DNA of 5,501 nt, taken from assembly GCA_044432645.1 (NCBI GenBank), contig JAWXUM010000117.1, positions 1-5,501 on the forward strand, in the 5' to 3' direction. The stretch's first letter is position 1. Each line of letters begins with the position of its first letter. The translations under genes were made by a program, and so were the position numbers. The notes below the pieces were generated by a model, which saw nothing but the letters and a program-made list of their open reading frames with translations, did not search any database and had not been told where the DNA came from. The DNA comes from SIG603 sp044432645 (lineage in GTDB: Bacteria; Bacillota; Clostridia; Oscillospirales; Acutalibacteraceae). Shown here piece after piece: positions 1 to 4,425 of the stretch.

Positions 1-105
1 TGCCGTCCGATGTGTCTGCGACCACAAGGTCGTTTTATCCTGCAACAGTATTTTTATTTCTGTAATTTGTGGTATTTTATGCCACTTTGGGTTTTGCGTT
101 GACAT
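1..105 (-). CDS. Unrecognised protein, N-terminal 35 residues only (runs off window)
   Basis: An open frame starts at the ATG at 105-103 and stays open to the window edge, giving 35 residues that begin MSTQNPKWHKIPQITEIKIL. It overlaps the last 29 bases of the RepA-like ATPase gene in another frame, which is typical of translationally coupled genes in one operon. A GAG lies seven bases before the ATG, so the ribosome binding site is weak and coupling to the upstream gene is plausible. The visible part has no cysteines, signal peptide or membrane segment, and I do not recognise a family. In element replication modules the gene after a RepA-like helicase is often a primase, Rep or mobilization protein, but nothing in these 35 residues proves that. 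Confidence is moderate because the reading depends on position and an open frame. Confidence 0.5.
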   Translation of the reverse strand, partial: MSTQNPKWHKIPQITEIKILLQDKTTLWSQTHRTA

Positions 106-1066
106 TTATTAACTCAATTAGCCTTATTCCGTTACTTCTTCGAGTGCTACTCATAATTCCGTTCTTCTCAAGGCTACTCGATAACTTTTTGATATTTTTA
201 GAAAGTTTTTTGTTAGAATAAACTTCTTCGCTATATCTTGTTAGCTGATTTGAAAGTTCAGTTGCTGTGCCTATGAAATTTTCCTTGTCTAACATAAAAT
301 TACAAATGGTTTTTATAAATCTTTTGTTTTCCAAAGTTGTTTCACTTTCGCTATCTTGAATAACTTCCCACACATTATCTTCGTTTCGTTTTAATTCAAG
401 CTCACGGCTTAAAACATCTCTGCCTAACATTTTTAAAGTTGCATATTCGTTACCACGTTCACTTTGACTTAAAGTAAACATTGTGTCAACTGCACCTTGT
501 AAACCTGTTGAGCCTGTTATCATATCGAAAATATCTTTTGACTTTGTTTTTCTAAAATGATGAATTAAAACTATTGCTATTTTATTTTCATCTGCAAGTT
601 TTTTGAGAATTCTAAGGTCGGAATAATCATTGGCATAGTTGCTTTCTCGGTTGTCGGGTCTTATGGTTTGGAGTGTGTCAATGATAATCAAATTTGTATT
701 CTTGTGTTCTGTAATAAAATTTTGGATTTTGTTTTCAATTTCTCCACCTAATTTACAAGAGTCAATACAAAAATGCACATTGCTCGGTGCATCTTCTGTG
801 ATGTCGATTAATCTATTTTGAATACGAATTTCGTTGTCTTCAAAACATAGATACAAAACAGTCCCTTTGCTACTATCAAAATTCCAAACCTTTTCACCCT
901 TTGCAACTTGAATGCTAAGCCAAAGCGAAAGCCAGCTTTTACCTATTTTTGATTCACCTGCAAGTAGTGATAAGCCTATCGGTAGAATTTCGTTAACAAC
1001 AAAAGGAATTTGCTCAATTTCTTTTTCTAATAGTTCTTTTCCTGTGATTGTTTTAAATTTTTGCAT
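77..1066 (-). CDS. RepA-like AAA (AAA_25) ATPase, probable replicative helicase of a mobile element
   Basis: This is a 329-residue RecA-fold P-loop ATPase of the AAA_25/RepA type, hexameric helicase-like proteins encoded by plasmids and integrative elements. In order it shows an N-terminal linker (1-28), Walker A GESKIGKS (37-44), an acidic FED after strand 2 (75-77), Walker B LIIIDTL (126-132, Asp130), the LIHHFRKTK segment (168-175), GSTGLQGAVDTM (185-196) and KMLGRDV (212-218). A basic C-terminal stretch (about 245-320) ending in a RRSNGIRLIEL-like segment looks like a winged helix. The start is the ATG at 1066-1064, which has GAAAGGG eight bases upstream. An in-frame GTG at 1075 overlaps that ribosome binding site and is unlikely to be used. 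The gene lies downstream of the repeat region and overlaps the next gene by 29 bases. The ATPase call is firm. The role in replication is inferred from family and context. Confidence 0.88.
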   Translation of the reverse strand: MQKFKTITGKELLEKEIEQIPFVVNEILPIGLSLLAGESKIGKSWLSLWLSIQVAKGEKVWNFDSSKGTVLYLCFEDNEIRIQNRLIDITEDAPSNVHFCIDSCKLGGEIENKIQNFITEHKNTNLIIIDTLQTIRPDNRESNYANDYSDLRILKKLADENKIAIVLIHHFRKTKSKDIFDMITGSTGLQGAVDTMFTLSQSERGNEYATLKMLGRDVLSRELELKRNEDNVWEVIQDSESETTLENKRFIKTICNFMLDKENFIGTATELSNQLTRYSEEVYSNKKLSKNIKKLSSSLEKNGIMSSTRRSNGIRLIELINVNAKPKVA

Positions 1067-1272
1067 AAGATACACCCTTTCTTTTAATTAATTTTTAGTT
1101 TTCATTTTTAAATAATTTTTAAAATGGATTAATTTTAACCTCCTTAATTTATTTTTTCTCTTTTACAACAGCTCTTTTTACTCTTAATTATGCACTTGCT
1201 CCCAAGAGTACAGGGCGCATTTTGTAAAACCTAAAACTTTCATGGCAATAAATCTCGCTCGGTTAGAGAAAT

Positions 1273-1301
1273 TATATAGGCTACTGTCACCATCATGGCA
1301 A
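1273..1301 (-). promoter_or_regulatory. Candidate promoter for the RepA-like ATPase gene
   Basis: On the minus strand TTGCCA (1301-1296) is followed after 17 bases by TATATA (1278-1273). An overlapping TATAAT gives a 19-base spacer. Five of six -35 bases match the sigma-A consensus. It would give a leader of about 200 bases before the ATPase ATG at 1066. The -35 hexamer lies inside one copy of the 21-22 base direct repeat, which could make that repeat an operator. The call rests on sequence match only. Confidence 0.4.
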
Positions 1302-1361
1302 GATTTTTTCGCTCAGTATATAGATTTCACAAAATCGTATATTAAATTGTAAGGGTACAAC

Positions 1362-1392
1362 ATAAGATAAAAAATATATTTTTTTATCTTAT
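1362..1392. repeat. AT-rich perfect inverted repeat (13-bp arms)
   Basis: Arms ATAAGATAAAAAA (1362-1374) and its exact complement (1380-1392) flank a five-base loop. The A and T runs are part of the stem, so it could act as a weak bidirectional terminator or as an easily melted or cruciform element. No gene ends directly beside it, which argues against a simple terminator. Confidence 0.6.
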
Positions 1393-1537
1393 ACATACAA
1401 TTATAACAGAACAGCTGTCCCATAAAACGGACAGTAAAATAATTTTTAAGACTTTTTTATTGAAACTGATAAAATTCATCATCGTGAAATTAACTTTTGT
1501 ACCTCGACTTAGATGGTGGCATTTGGCTCTAACTTTT

Positions 1538-1586
1538 GCTAGGGGTACAGTTACCCTAGGAGCGAATAAAAGTTTCACAAACGCTG
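1538..1586. repeat. Dyad plus shared flank, copy 1 (partner at 1702-1745)
   Basis: An imperfect dyad CTAGGGGTA...TACCCTAG is followed by GGAGCGAA and, after a variable stretch, CAAACGCTG. The same order (dyad, GGAGTGAA, CAAACGCTG) recurs at 1702-1745. The conserved ends with a variable middle suggest diverged copies of one functional unit. Its function is unknown. Confidence 0.45.
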
Positions 1587-1701
1587 ACCTAAGTCAGTAC
1601 ATTTGCACTCAAAATGCCCTTTAAGTCAGTGTGTAAAATTGCACGATTTAGTTTCAAATTCCTTTAAATTCATTGGGTTTTGGAGAGGTAAGTTTAGTGG
1701 G

Positions 1702-1745
1702 TAGGGTAACTACCTTACGGAGTGAACTTCTATGCTCAAACGCTG
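1702..1745. repeat. Dyad plus shared flank, copy 2
   Basis: The imperfect dyad GTAGGGTA-AC-TACCTTAC (one mismatch between arms) is followed by GGAGTGAA and then CAAACGCTG, parallel to the copy about 160 bases to the left. It could be a protein binding site or a structured single-stranded element. The sequence does not say which. Confidence 0.45.
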
Positions 1746-1860
1746 TTAGCCTATTAGGTAGCTCTATTCAAAACTGCGTGAGCTTGTTGTAGCAAAACAG
1801 TGCCGATAGGGTCGATTTTTTCAAGGAACTATAAAATACTGCTTTGTCACTTAAAAATTC

Positions 1861-1920
1861 ACAAAAAGTCTAGGTTTTAAGCCATTCTTCAAAATTGGAA
1901 CATGAAAATTATCGGCACTA
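1861..1920 (+). repeat. 60-base imperfect direct repeat, copy A
   Basis: Aligned without gaps to 2136-2195, 48 of 60 bases are identical by my count. A 20-base core (1870-1889, starting CTAGGTTTTAAGCC) is identical to 2145-2164. Each copy ends in a TATCGGCACT decamer, so the duplicated unit includes the iteron-like motif. Confidence 0.75.
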
Positions 1921-1945
1921 TTTAAGCGTATCAGTGCCGATAATT
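1907..1945. repeat. Perfect 13-bp inverted repeat built from two facing decamers
   Basis: AATTATCGGCACT (1907-1919) and its exact complement (1933-1945) flank a 13-base spacer. It is not followed by a T-run on either strand, so it is not a standard intrinsic terminator. It fits a dimeric protein binding site or a cruciform within the repeat cluster. Confidence 0.65.
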
Positions 1946-2135
1946 CTTTTGCTTTCAATCACTCAACACAGTCGCCCACAAAGGCTCACAGAGGCTAGGT
2001 AGGGTGGGTTAGTTGCTCTCTGGGTATACGGTGCCTACCATTTGCATAACCACTTTTAATATTTTATAAGTGCCTTTTAATAAAACACCCCCTCAAGAAT
2101 TTATCGGCACTATCGGCACTTTTACAAGTTTCAAA

Positions 2136-2195
2136 ACAAAAAAGCTAGGTTTTAAGCCATTCTTAAAAAATCAGAACAAAAAATTATCGGCACTT
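2136..2195 (+). repeat. 60-base imperfect direct repeat, copy B
   Basis: Second copy of the unit at 1861-1920. Divergence is concentrated in the middle (residues 31-44 of the unit), while the 20-base core and the terminal TTATCGGCACT are kept. This suggests selection on both ends rather than a recent passive duplication. Confidence 0.75.
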
Positions 2196-2231
2196 TTTCA
2201 CATAACAGGGTCGATCTTTACGGCACTTTGC

Positions 2232-2274
2232 AATAAAAACACAGCTGGCAGAACGATTTGTTCTGCCAGCTGTG
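2232..2274 (-). terminator. Strong intrinsic terminator of the deformylase gene
   Basis: A perfect 15-bp GC-rich stem (2240-2254 paired with 2260-2274) with a five-base loop lies eight bases beyond the deformylase stop. On the minus strand it is followed by TTTTTATTG. It insulates the repeat region and the ATPase gene from read-through of the deformylase gene. Confidence 0.9.
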
Positions 2275-2282
2275 CCAAAGTT

Positions 2283-2693
2283 TTAAATAATTATTCCATT
2301 GCAATGGTCAATCTCGTGTTGTATTATTTGTGCTGTGAAATCTTTATATGTTTTAATCTTCGGCTTGAAATTAATGTCTTGAAATTCAACTTTAATTGAT
2401 TTATATCTTGTAGTAGGTCTAAGACCAGTCAAAGAAAGACAGCCTTCTTCGGTTTCATATTTGCCACTTGATTTAATAATTTTAGGATTGAACATAACTG
2501 TGTAAGTGCCACCATCATCAAAAATAATCACGCATTTTTTGTAACCAATCATATTCGCTGCAAGTCCAACACAGCCATCAGCATTAGCTTTTAATGTATC
2601 CATTAAATCTATTGCTATTTGAGTATCATCTGTAGTTGCACTTTCACTCTTTTGCCCCAAAAACAAAATATCTTTTACGATAGCCTTTACCAT
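2283..2693 (-). CDS. def: Peptide deformylase (short Firmicute-type)
   Basis: This 136-residue metalloenzyme removes the formyl group from the N-terminal methionine of new proteins in the cytoplasm. All three deformylase motifs are present: motif 1 VGLAANMIG (42-50), motif 2 EEGCLSL (82-88, metal ligand Cys85) and motif 3 QHEIDH (125-130, ligands His126 and His130, catalytic Glu127). Motif 1 has Met48 where classical enzymes have the conserved Gln that helps stabilise the reaction intermediate. From memory, the ANMIG form is shared by a group of short deformylases in Clostridia and Bacilli, so it is probably a lineage feature rather than a loss. The protein ends soon after motif 3 and lacks the long C-terminal helix of E. 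coli Def. It starts at ATG 2693 with AGGAG eight bases upstream, and has its own promoter and terminator. There is no fmt neighbour. Confidence 0.92.
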   Translation of the reverse strand: MVKAIVKDILFLGQKSESATTDDTQIAIDLMDTLKANADGCVGLAANMIGYKKCVIIFDDGGTYTVMFNPKIIKSSGKYETEEGCLSLTGLRPTTRYKSIKVEFQDINFKPKIKTYKDFTAQIIQHEIDHCNGIII

Positions 2694-2730
2694 AATTCAA
2701 ACTCCTAAATTTTCAATTTGTCATATAATA

Positions 2731-2759
2731 ATTATACAGTTTTTTAAGTGAATTTTCAA
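2731..2759 (-). promoter_or_regulatory. Sigma-A promoter of the deformylase gene
   Basis: TTGAAA (2759-2754), a 17-base spacer and TATAAT (2736-2731) read on the minus strand, giving a short leader of about 30 bases to the ATG at 2693. This near-consensus promoter indicates steady, stand-alone expression of the deformylase gene. Confidence 0.75.
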
Positions 2760-2765
2760 GGAAAA

Positions 2766-2792
2766 GATGACTCCTTTTTTCAGGGACTCATC
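2766..2792 (-). terminator. Weak second terminator-like hairpin
   Basis: GATGACTCC and GGACTCATC pair as a nine-base stem with one mismatch. On the minus strand the stem is followed by TTTTCC. It may back up the stronger terminator at 2851-2881 and keep the small-gene operon from reading into the deformylase gene. The mismatch and short T-run leave this uncertain. Confidence 0.3.
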
Positions 2793-2850
2793 GCTTTCTA
2801 TAATGAAAACCTATGGAGGAACATTTTGTTACTCCACCAAATTTAGTAGC

Positions 2851-2881
2851 AAAAAACGGTGAATTTTTCGTTCACCGTTTT
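2851..2881 (-). terminator. Intrinsic terminator of the three-gene operon
   Basis: A perfect 11-bp stem AAAACGGTGAA/TTCACCGTTTT (2853-2863 with 2871-2881) with a seven-base loop lies 19 bases beyond the stop of the last small gene. On the minus strand it ends in six Ts (2856-2851), the hallmark of a Rho-independent terminator. Confidence 0.85.
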
Positions 2882-2899
2882 GTACTTCAATTTAATTTT

Positions 2900-3208
2900 C
2901 TATTCTTCTTCGATAAAATATAGTGGGTCTTCTACTGGCATGCTGTGTTTTTGTAGCCTTTTCTTTTGATAATTTGTCAGCTGCGTTTCAAGCCTACGAG
3001 CAAGCCAAAATCCACACTTAAAACTTTCAATCGCTCTTGCGTGGCAAATTAAATCTTTGCTATCCACAATTTGCATTGCGTGACTTCTAACTGTTTTGTC
3101 GCAGTCGTTTAACAAATATTCTAACGACTCGGCAAACCTTTCTTGAACATCTTCGTCAATTTCAAATTCTTCATTTTCGATAAATAGTTCTTCAAATATA
3201 TTTTGCAT
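2900..3208 (-). CDS. Small acidic protein of unknown function (DUF6809-like C-terminal motif)
   Basis: This 102-residue soluble protein has a very acidic N-terminus and tail, a predicted helical core and no membrane segment or signal peptide. The segment ESFKCGFWLARRLETQL (about 61-77) resembles the DDFVKGFTLAYEIMNEL segment of the upstream gene, suggesting the two are distant relatives. The F-x-x-G-F-x-L-A pattern after a helical N-terminal half reminds me of the uncharacterised DUF6809 proteins of Clostridia, but I cannot confirm this without a profile search. It starts at ATG 3208 with AAGGAG six bases upstream, and lies 17 bases after the previous stop. It is the last gene of the operon, directly before the terminator. 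No activity can be inferred. Confidence 0.8.
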   Translation of the reverse strand: MQNIFEELFIENEEFEIDEDVQERFAESLEYLLNDCDKTVRSHAMQIVDSKDLICHARAIESFKCGFWLARRLETQLTNYQKKRLQKHSMPVEDPLYFIEEE

Positions 3209-3225
3209 ATTCTCTCCTTAAAAAT

Positions 3226-3510
3226 TTAAACTATTGTATCCTTATCTAAGATACAATGGTCTGGTTTGTTGTTATTTAGTTCATTCATTATTTCATAAGC
3301 CAAAGTGAAACCTTTGACAAAGTCATCTCGTGATTTTAAATTACAGACCATATACATATCGTCCACAATTTTTAAGACAATTTTTCTATCTTCTTTACTA
3401 ATTCTCTCACGAAGTATAGCTCTGTTCTCATCAACAATATTTTCAAGCTCTATTATTTGTTCAGATTTTTCAGAGCAACAAATCTCGTGTAGTCTATCGA
3501 ATATCTTCAT
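3226..3510 (-). CDS. Small helical protein of unknown function (DUF6809-like)
   Basis: This is a 94-residue, mainly helical, charged cytoplasmic protein. Residues about 12-55 read as amphipathic helix rich in E, K, I and L, followed by the motif RDDFVKGFTLAYEIMNEL (about 61-78), which is shared in pattern with the downstream 102-residue protein. The architecture fits the uncharacterised DUF6809 family as I remember it, which is a tentative call. It starts at ATG 3510 with GGAGG six bases upstream, and its first 17 bases overlap the end of the preceding gene, so the two are translated together. It lies second in a three-gene operon ending at 2851. Nothing in it indicates an enzyme, DNA binding or membrane location. 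Confidence 0.8.
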   Translation of the reverse strand: MKIFDRLHEICCSEKSEQIIELENIVDENRAILRERISKEDRKIVLKIVDDMYMVCNLKSRDDFVKGFTLAYEIMNELNNNKPDHCILDKDTIV

Positions 3511-3739
3511 TTAACACCTCCATATAAAAAGAGCCCATTTCAGTTTCTAACTCTGAAATAGACTCTCGATTTTTTATTAACTTGAGCGTTGCCAAAACGG
3601 TATGCTTGACTGTGAGAAGTAATATCGTATCAGTTTCATCTTCGCAGTTTTGATAATTGCACCAAAAGTCTTTGAATGTTTCCGAATTAACATCATACGT
3701 ATCCCCACGATAAAGTTCTTCTATTGATATCTTAGCCAT
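3494..3739 (-). CDS. Small protein of unknown function, first gene of the three-gene operon
   Basis: This 81-residue acidic protein begins MAKISIEELYRGDTYDVNSE. It has a hydrophobic helix-like stretch (about 38-53, TILLLTVKHTVLATLK) that is too broken by charge and polar residues for a clear membrane anchor, and two cysteines (28 and 33) spaced CNYQNC-like. I do not recognise a family. The IEELYRG opening resembles the start of DUF6809-type proteins, but the F-x-x-G-F motif of its two neighbours is missing. The ATG at 3739 has GGAGG seven bases upstream, an excellent ribosome binding site. The end overlaps the next gene by 17 bases. A candidate -10 TATACT lies at 3777-3772, with no good -35. 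Confidence 0.78.
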   Translation of the reverse strand: MAKISIEELYRGDTYDVNSETFKDFWCNYQNCEDETDTILLLTVKHTVLATLKLIKNRESISELETEMGSFYMEVLNEDIR

Positions 3740-3750
3740 TATAATACCTC

Positions 3751-3771
3751 CTTGCTTTTTTGTTAAGCAAG
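3751..3771 (-). promoter_or_regulatory. 7-bp dyad touching the ribosome binding site of the small-gene operon
   Basis: CTTGCTT (3751-3757) and AAGCAAG (3765-3771) form a perfect dyad with a seven-base spacer. One arm runs into the AAGGAGG ribosome binding site of the gene starting at 3739. In RNA it would partly hide that site. As DNA it would lie over the transcription start expected from the TATACT at 3777-3772. Either way it is a plausible control point. Confidence 0.35.
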
Positions 3772-3921
3772 AGTATACTACATAAATTTGGAAATAGCTA
3801 GTAGTTTTAAAAATAAAATTATCTAGTTACTAACTTTTCACATACTATATCTCTACTACACTTTGATAAAAGTATTATATTATTATCTCAAGTAAAAACA
3901 CTATTAAATTATGCTAAAATC

Positions 3922-3950
3922 TTTTAATTTGGGATTTTTTATGATATAAT
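3922..3950 (+). promoter_or_regulatory. Promoter of the DUF1524-HTH-hsdM operon
   Basis: A consensus TATAAT (3945-3950) preceded by TGA gives an extended -10 element (TGnTATAAT). A weak -35, TTTTAA (3922-3927), lies 17 bases upstream. It would start transcription about 30 bases before the ATG at 3988. Confidence 0.65.
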
Positions 3951-3987
3951 AAAATATAAATATATTTCTTTTGAAAGGAATAATAAA

Positions 3988-4425
3988 ATGGATATTAAAA
4001 ATAAAATTGAAGCAAATGATAAAAATATAAATGGGAAGAATTTTGAGATTGAACATATATGGGGAGATAAATTTGATGAACATAGAGATGAGTTTGAACA
4101 AAGTTCAGATTTTGAGGATTATAGAAATAATATAGGCTCATTGTTACTACTCCCTAACGGAACTAATCAGTCTTTTAGTAGTGATAAGTATGAAGATAAA
4201 CTGGTTCACTATATAAAAGAAAATACTTATGTACAAACATTACATCAAAAATATTATGAAAAAAATCCTAATTTTATAAAATCTGAAATTATAAAAAAAT
4301 TAGGGTTTAAACCATATTCTCAATTTAAAAAAGTTGATATTGAAGATAGAAATTTATTAGTAAAAAGAATATGTGAACAAATTTGGTCTTTTGATAATAT
4401 TTCTTCACTTGAGGAGAATACATAA
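3988..4425 (+). CDS. DUF1524/HNH nuclease domain protein, orphan C-terminal part of a GmrSD (DUF262) restriction enzyme
   Basis: This 145-residue protein carries the DUF1524 signature: FEIEHIWGDKF (19-29, His23), then YRNNIGSLLLLPNGTNQSFSSDKYEDK (45-71), matching the IEHI...N-x-(I/L)-G-N-L...LL...N pattern of HNH-like GmrSD nucleases. The conserved GN is GS here. The tail (KLVHYIKENTYVQTLHQKYYEKNPNF, ICEQIW) matches the C-terminus of full-length DUF262-DUF1524 proteins as I remember them. Those proteins are several hundred residues long, and the N-terminal DUF262 part (nucleotide binding and modified-DNA sensing) is missing. Yet the gene has a promoter, an AAAGGA ribosome binding site eight bases before its ATG, and no stops. 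It is far richer in AT than hsdM. It may be a decaying remnant, or a solo nuclease domain kept in the operon. The family call is fairly firm; activity is unknown. Confidence 0.82.
   Translation: MDIKNKIEANDKNINGKNFEIEHIWGDKFDEHRDEFEQSSDFEDYRNNIGSLLLLPNGTNQSFSSDKYEDKLVHYIKENTYVQTLHQKYYEKNPNFIKSEIIKKLGFKPYSQFKKVDIEDRNLLVKRICEQIWSFDNISSLEENT

Larger units (their letters stand above)
1799..2228. repeat. Cluster of TATCGGCACT decamers (iteron-like)
   Basis: Six exact copies of the decamer are present. They lie at 1799-1808 (minus), 1910-1919 (plus), 1933-1942 (minus), 2102-2111 and 2111-2120 (plus, sharing one base), and 2185-2194 (plus). A degenerate TACGGCACT follows at 2219-2227. Copies sit in both orientations and the longer match TTATCGGCACT is frequent. 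Clustered short repeats beside a RepA-type gene are typical of iterons or of operator arrays. A replication role is inference, since no recognised Rep initiator is visible in the window. Confidence 0.65.
1067..2231. other. Gene-free, repeat-rich region (possible origin/regulatory region of the element)
   Basis: About 1.16 kb carries no convincing gene. It contains several layers of repeats, all read directly from the sequence. There is a 21-22 base direct repeat at 1240-1260 and 1293-1314, and an AT-rich perfect hairpin at 1362-1392. Two related dyads with a shared flank lie at 1538-1586 and 1702-1745, and a TAAGTCAGT...TTGCAC direct repeat lies at 1590-1608 and 1622-1644. Six TATCGGCACT decamers fall between 1799 and 2194, and a 60-base imperfect duplication lies at 1861-1920 and 2136-2195. 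Together with the RepA-like ATPase on its left, the region could be a replication origin, transfer origin or partition site. It also holds the probable promoter of the ATPase gene. No tRNA or rRNA was seen. Confidence 0.6.
3740..3987. other. AT-rich divergent intergenic region
   Basis: It separates the minus-strand element genes from the plus-strand restriction operon. It holds the leader of the small-gene operon, an imperfect dyad at 3798-3826 (CTAG-bounded arms, TAGTTTTA against TAAAATTA), and the promoter at 3922-3950. The frame of the following nuclease gene is open from 3817 upstream of a single TAA at 3925, but encodes nothing recognisable. No RNA gene was seen. Confidence 0.5.

Noticed and set aside
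639..821. Plus-strand open frame inside the ATPase gene
   Set aside because: Antisense shadow of a clear P-loop ATPase gene.
1067..1075. GTG at 1075 as start of the ATPase
   Set aside because: The GTG is part of the GAAAGGGTG ribosome binding region serving the ATG at 1066, and the spacing from it would be too short.
1410..1436. CTGTCC/GGACAG hairpin as a terminator
   Set aside because: The stem has only six base pairs, an eight-base loop and no T-run directly after it on either strand.
1384..1578. 64-codon open frame on the minus strand
   Set aside because: It starts at a GTG with no ribosome binding site, covers dyad copy 1 in the repeat region, and has no recognisable protein character.
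1799..2228. CRISPR array
   Set aside because: The decamers are too short, irregularly spaced and in both orientations. There are no uniform spacers and no cas genes.
2070..2399. 109-codon open frame on the plus strand
   Set aside because: It spans the repeats, the perfect terminator stem and the antisense of the deformylase 3' end. No ribosome binding site was seen.
2813..2923. 36-codon plus-strand frame starting MEEHFVTPP
   Set aside because: It reads through the operon terminator stem and into the antisense of a real gene, with no ribosome binding site.
3305..3514. Plus-strand open frame opposite the 94-residue gene
   Set aside because: Antisense shadow. The minus-strand gene has the strong ribosome binding site and operon context.
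3904..4101. Minus-strand frame rich in F, I and N
   Set aside because: Product of AT-rich DNA that overlaps the promoter and the start of the nuclease gene. Its apparent hydrophobicity is composition only.
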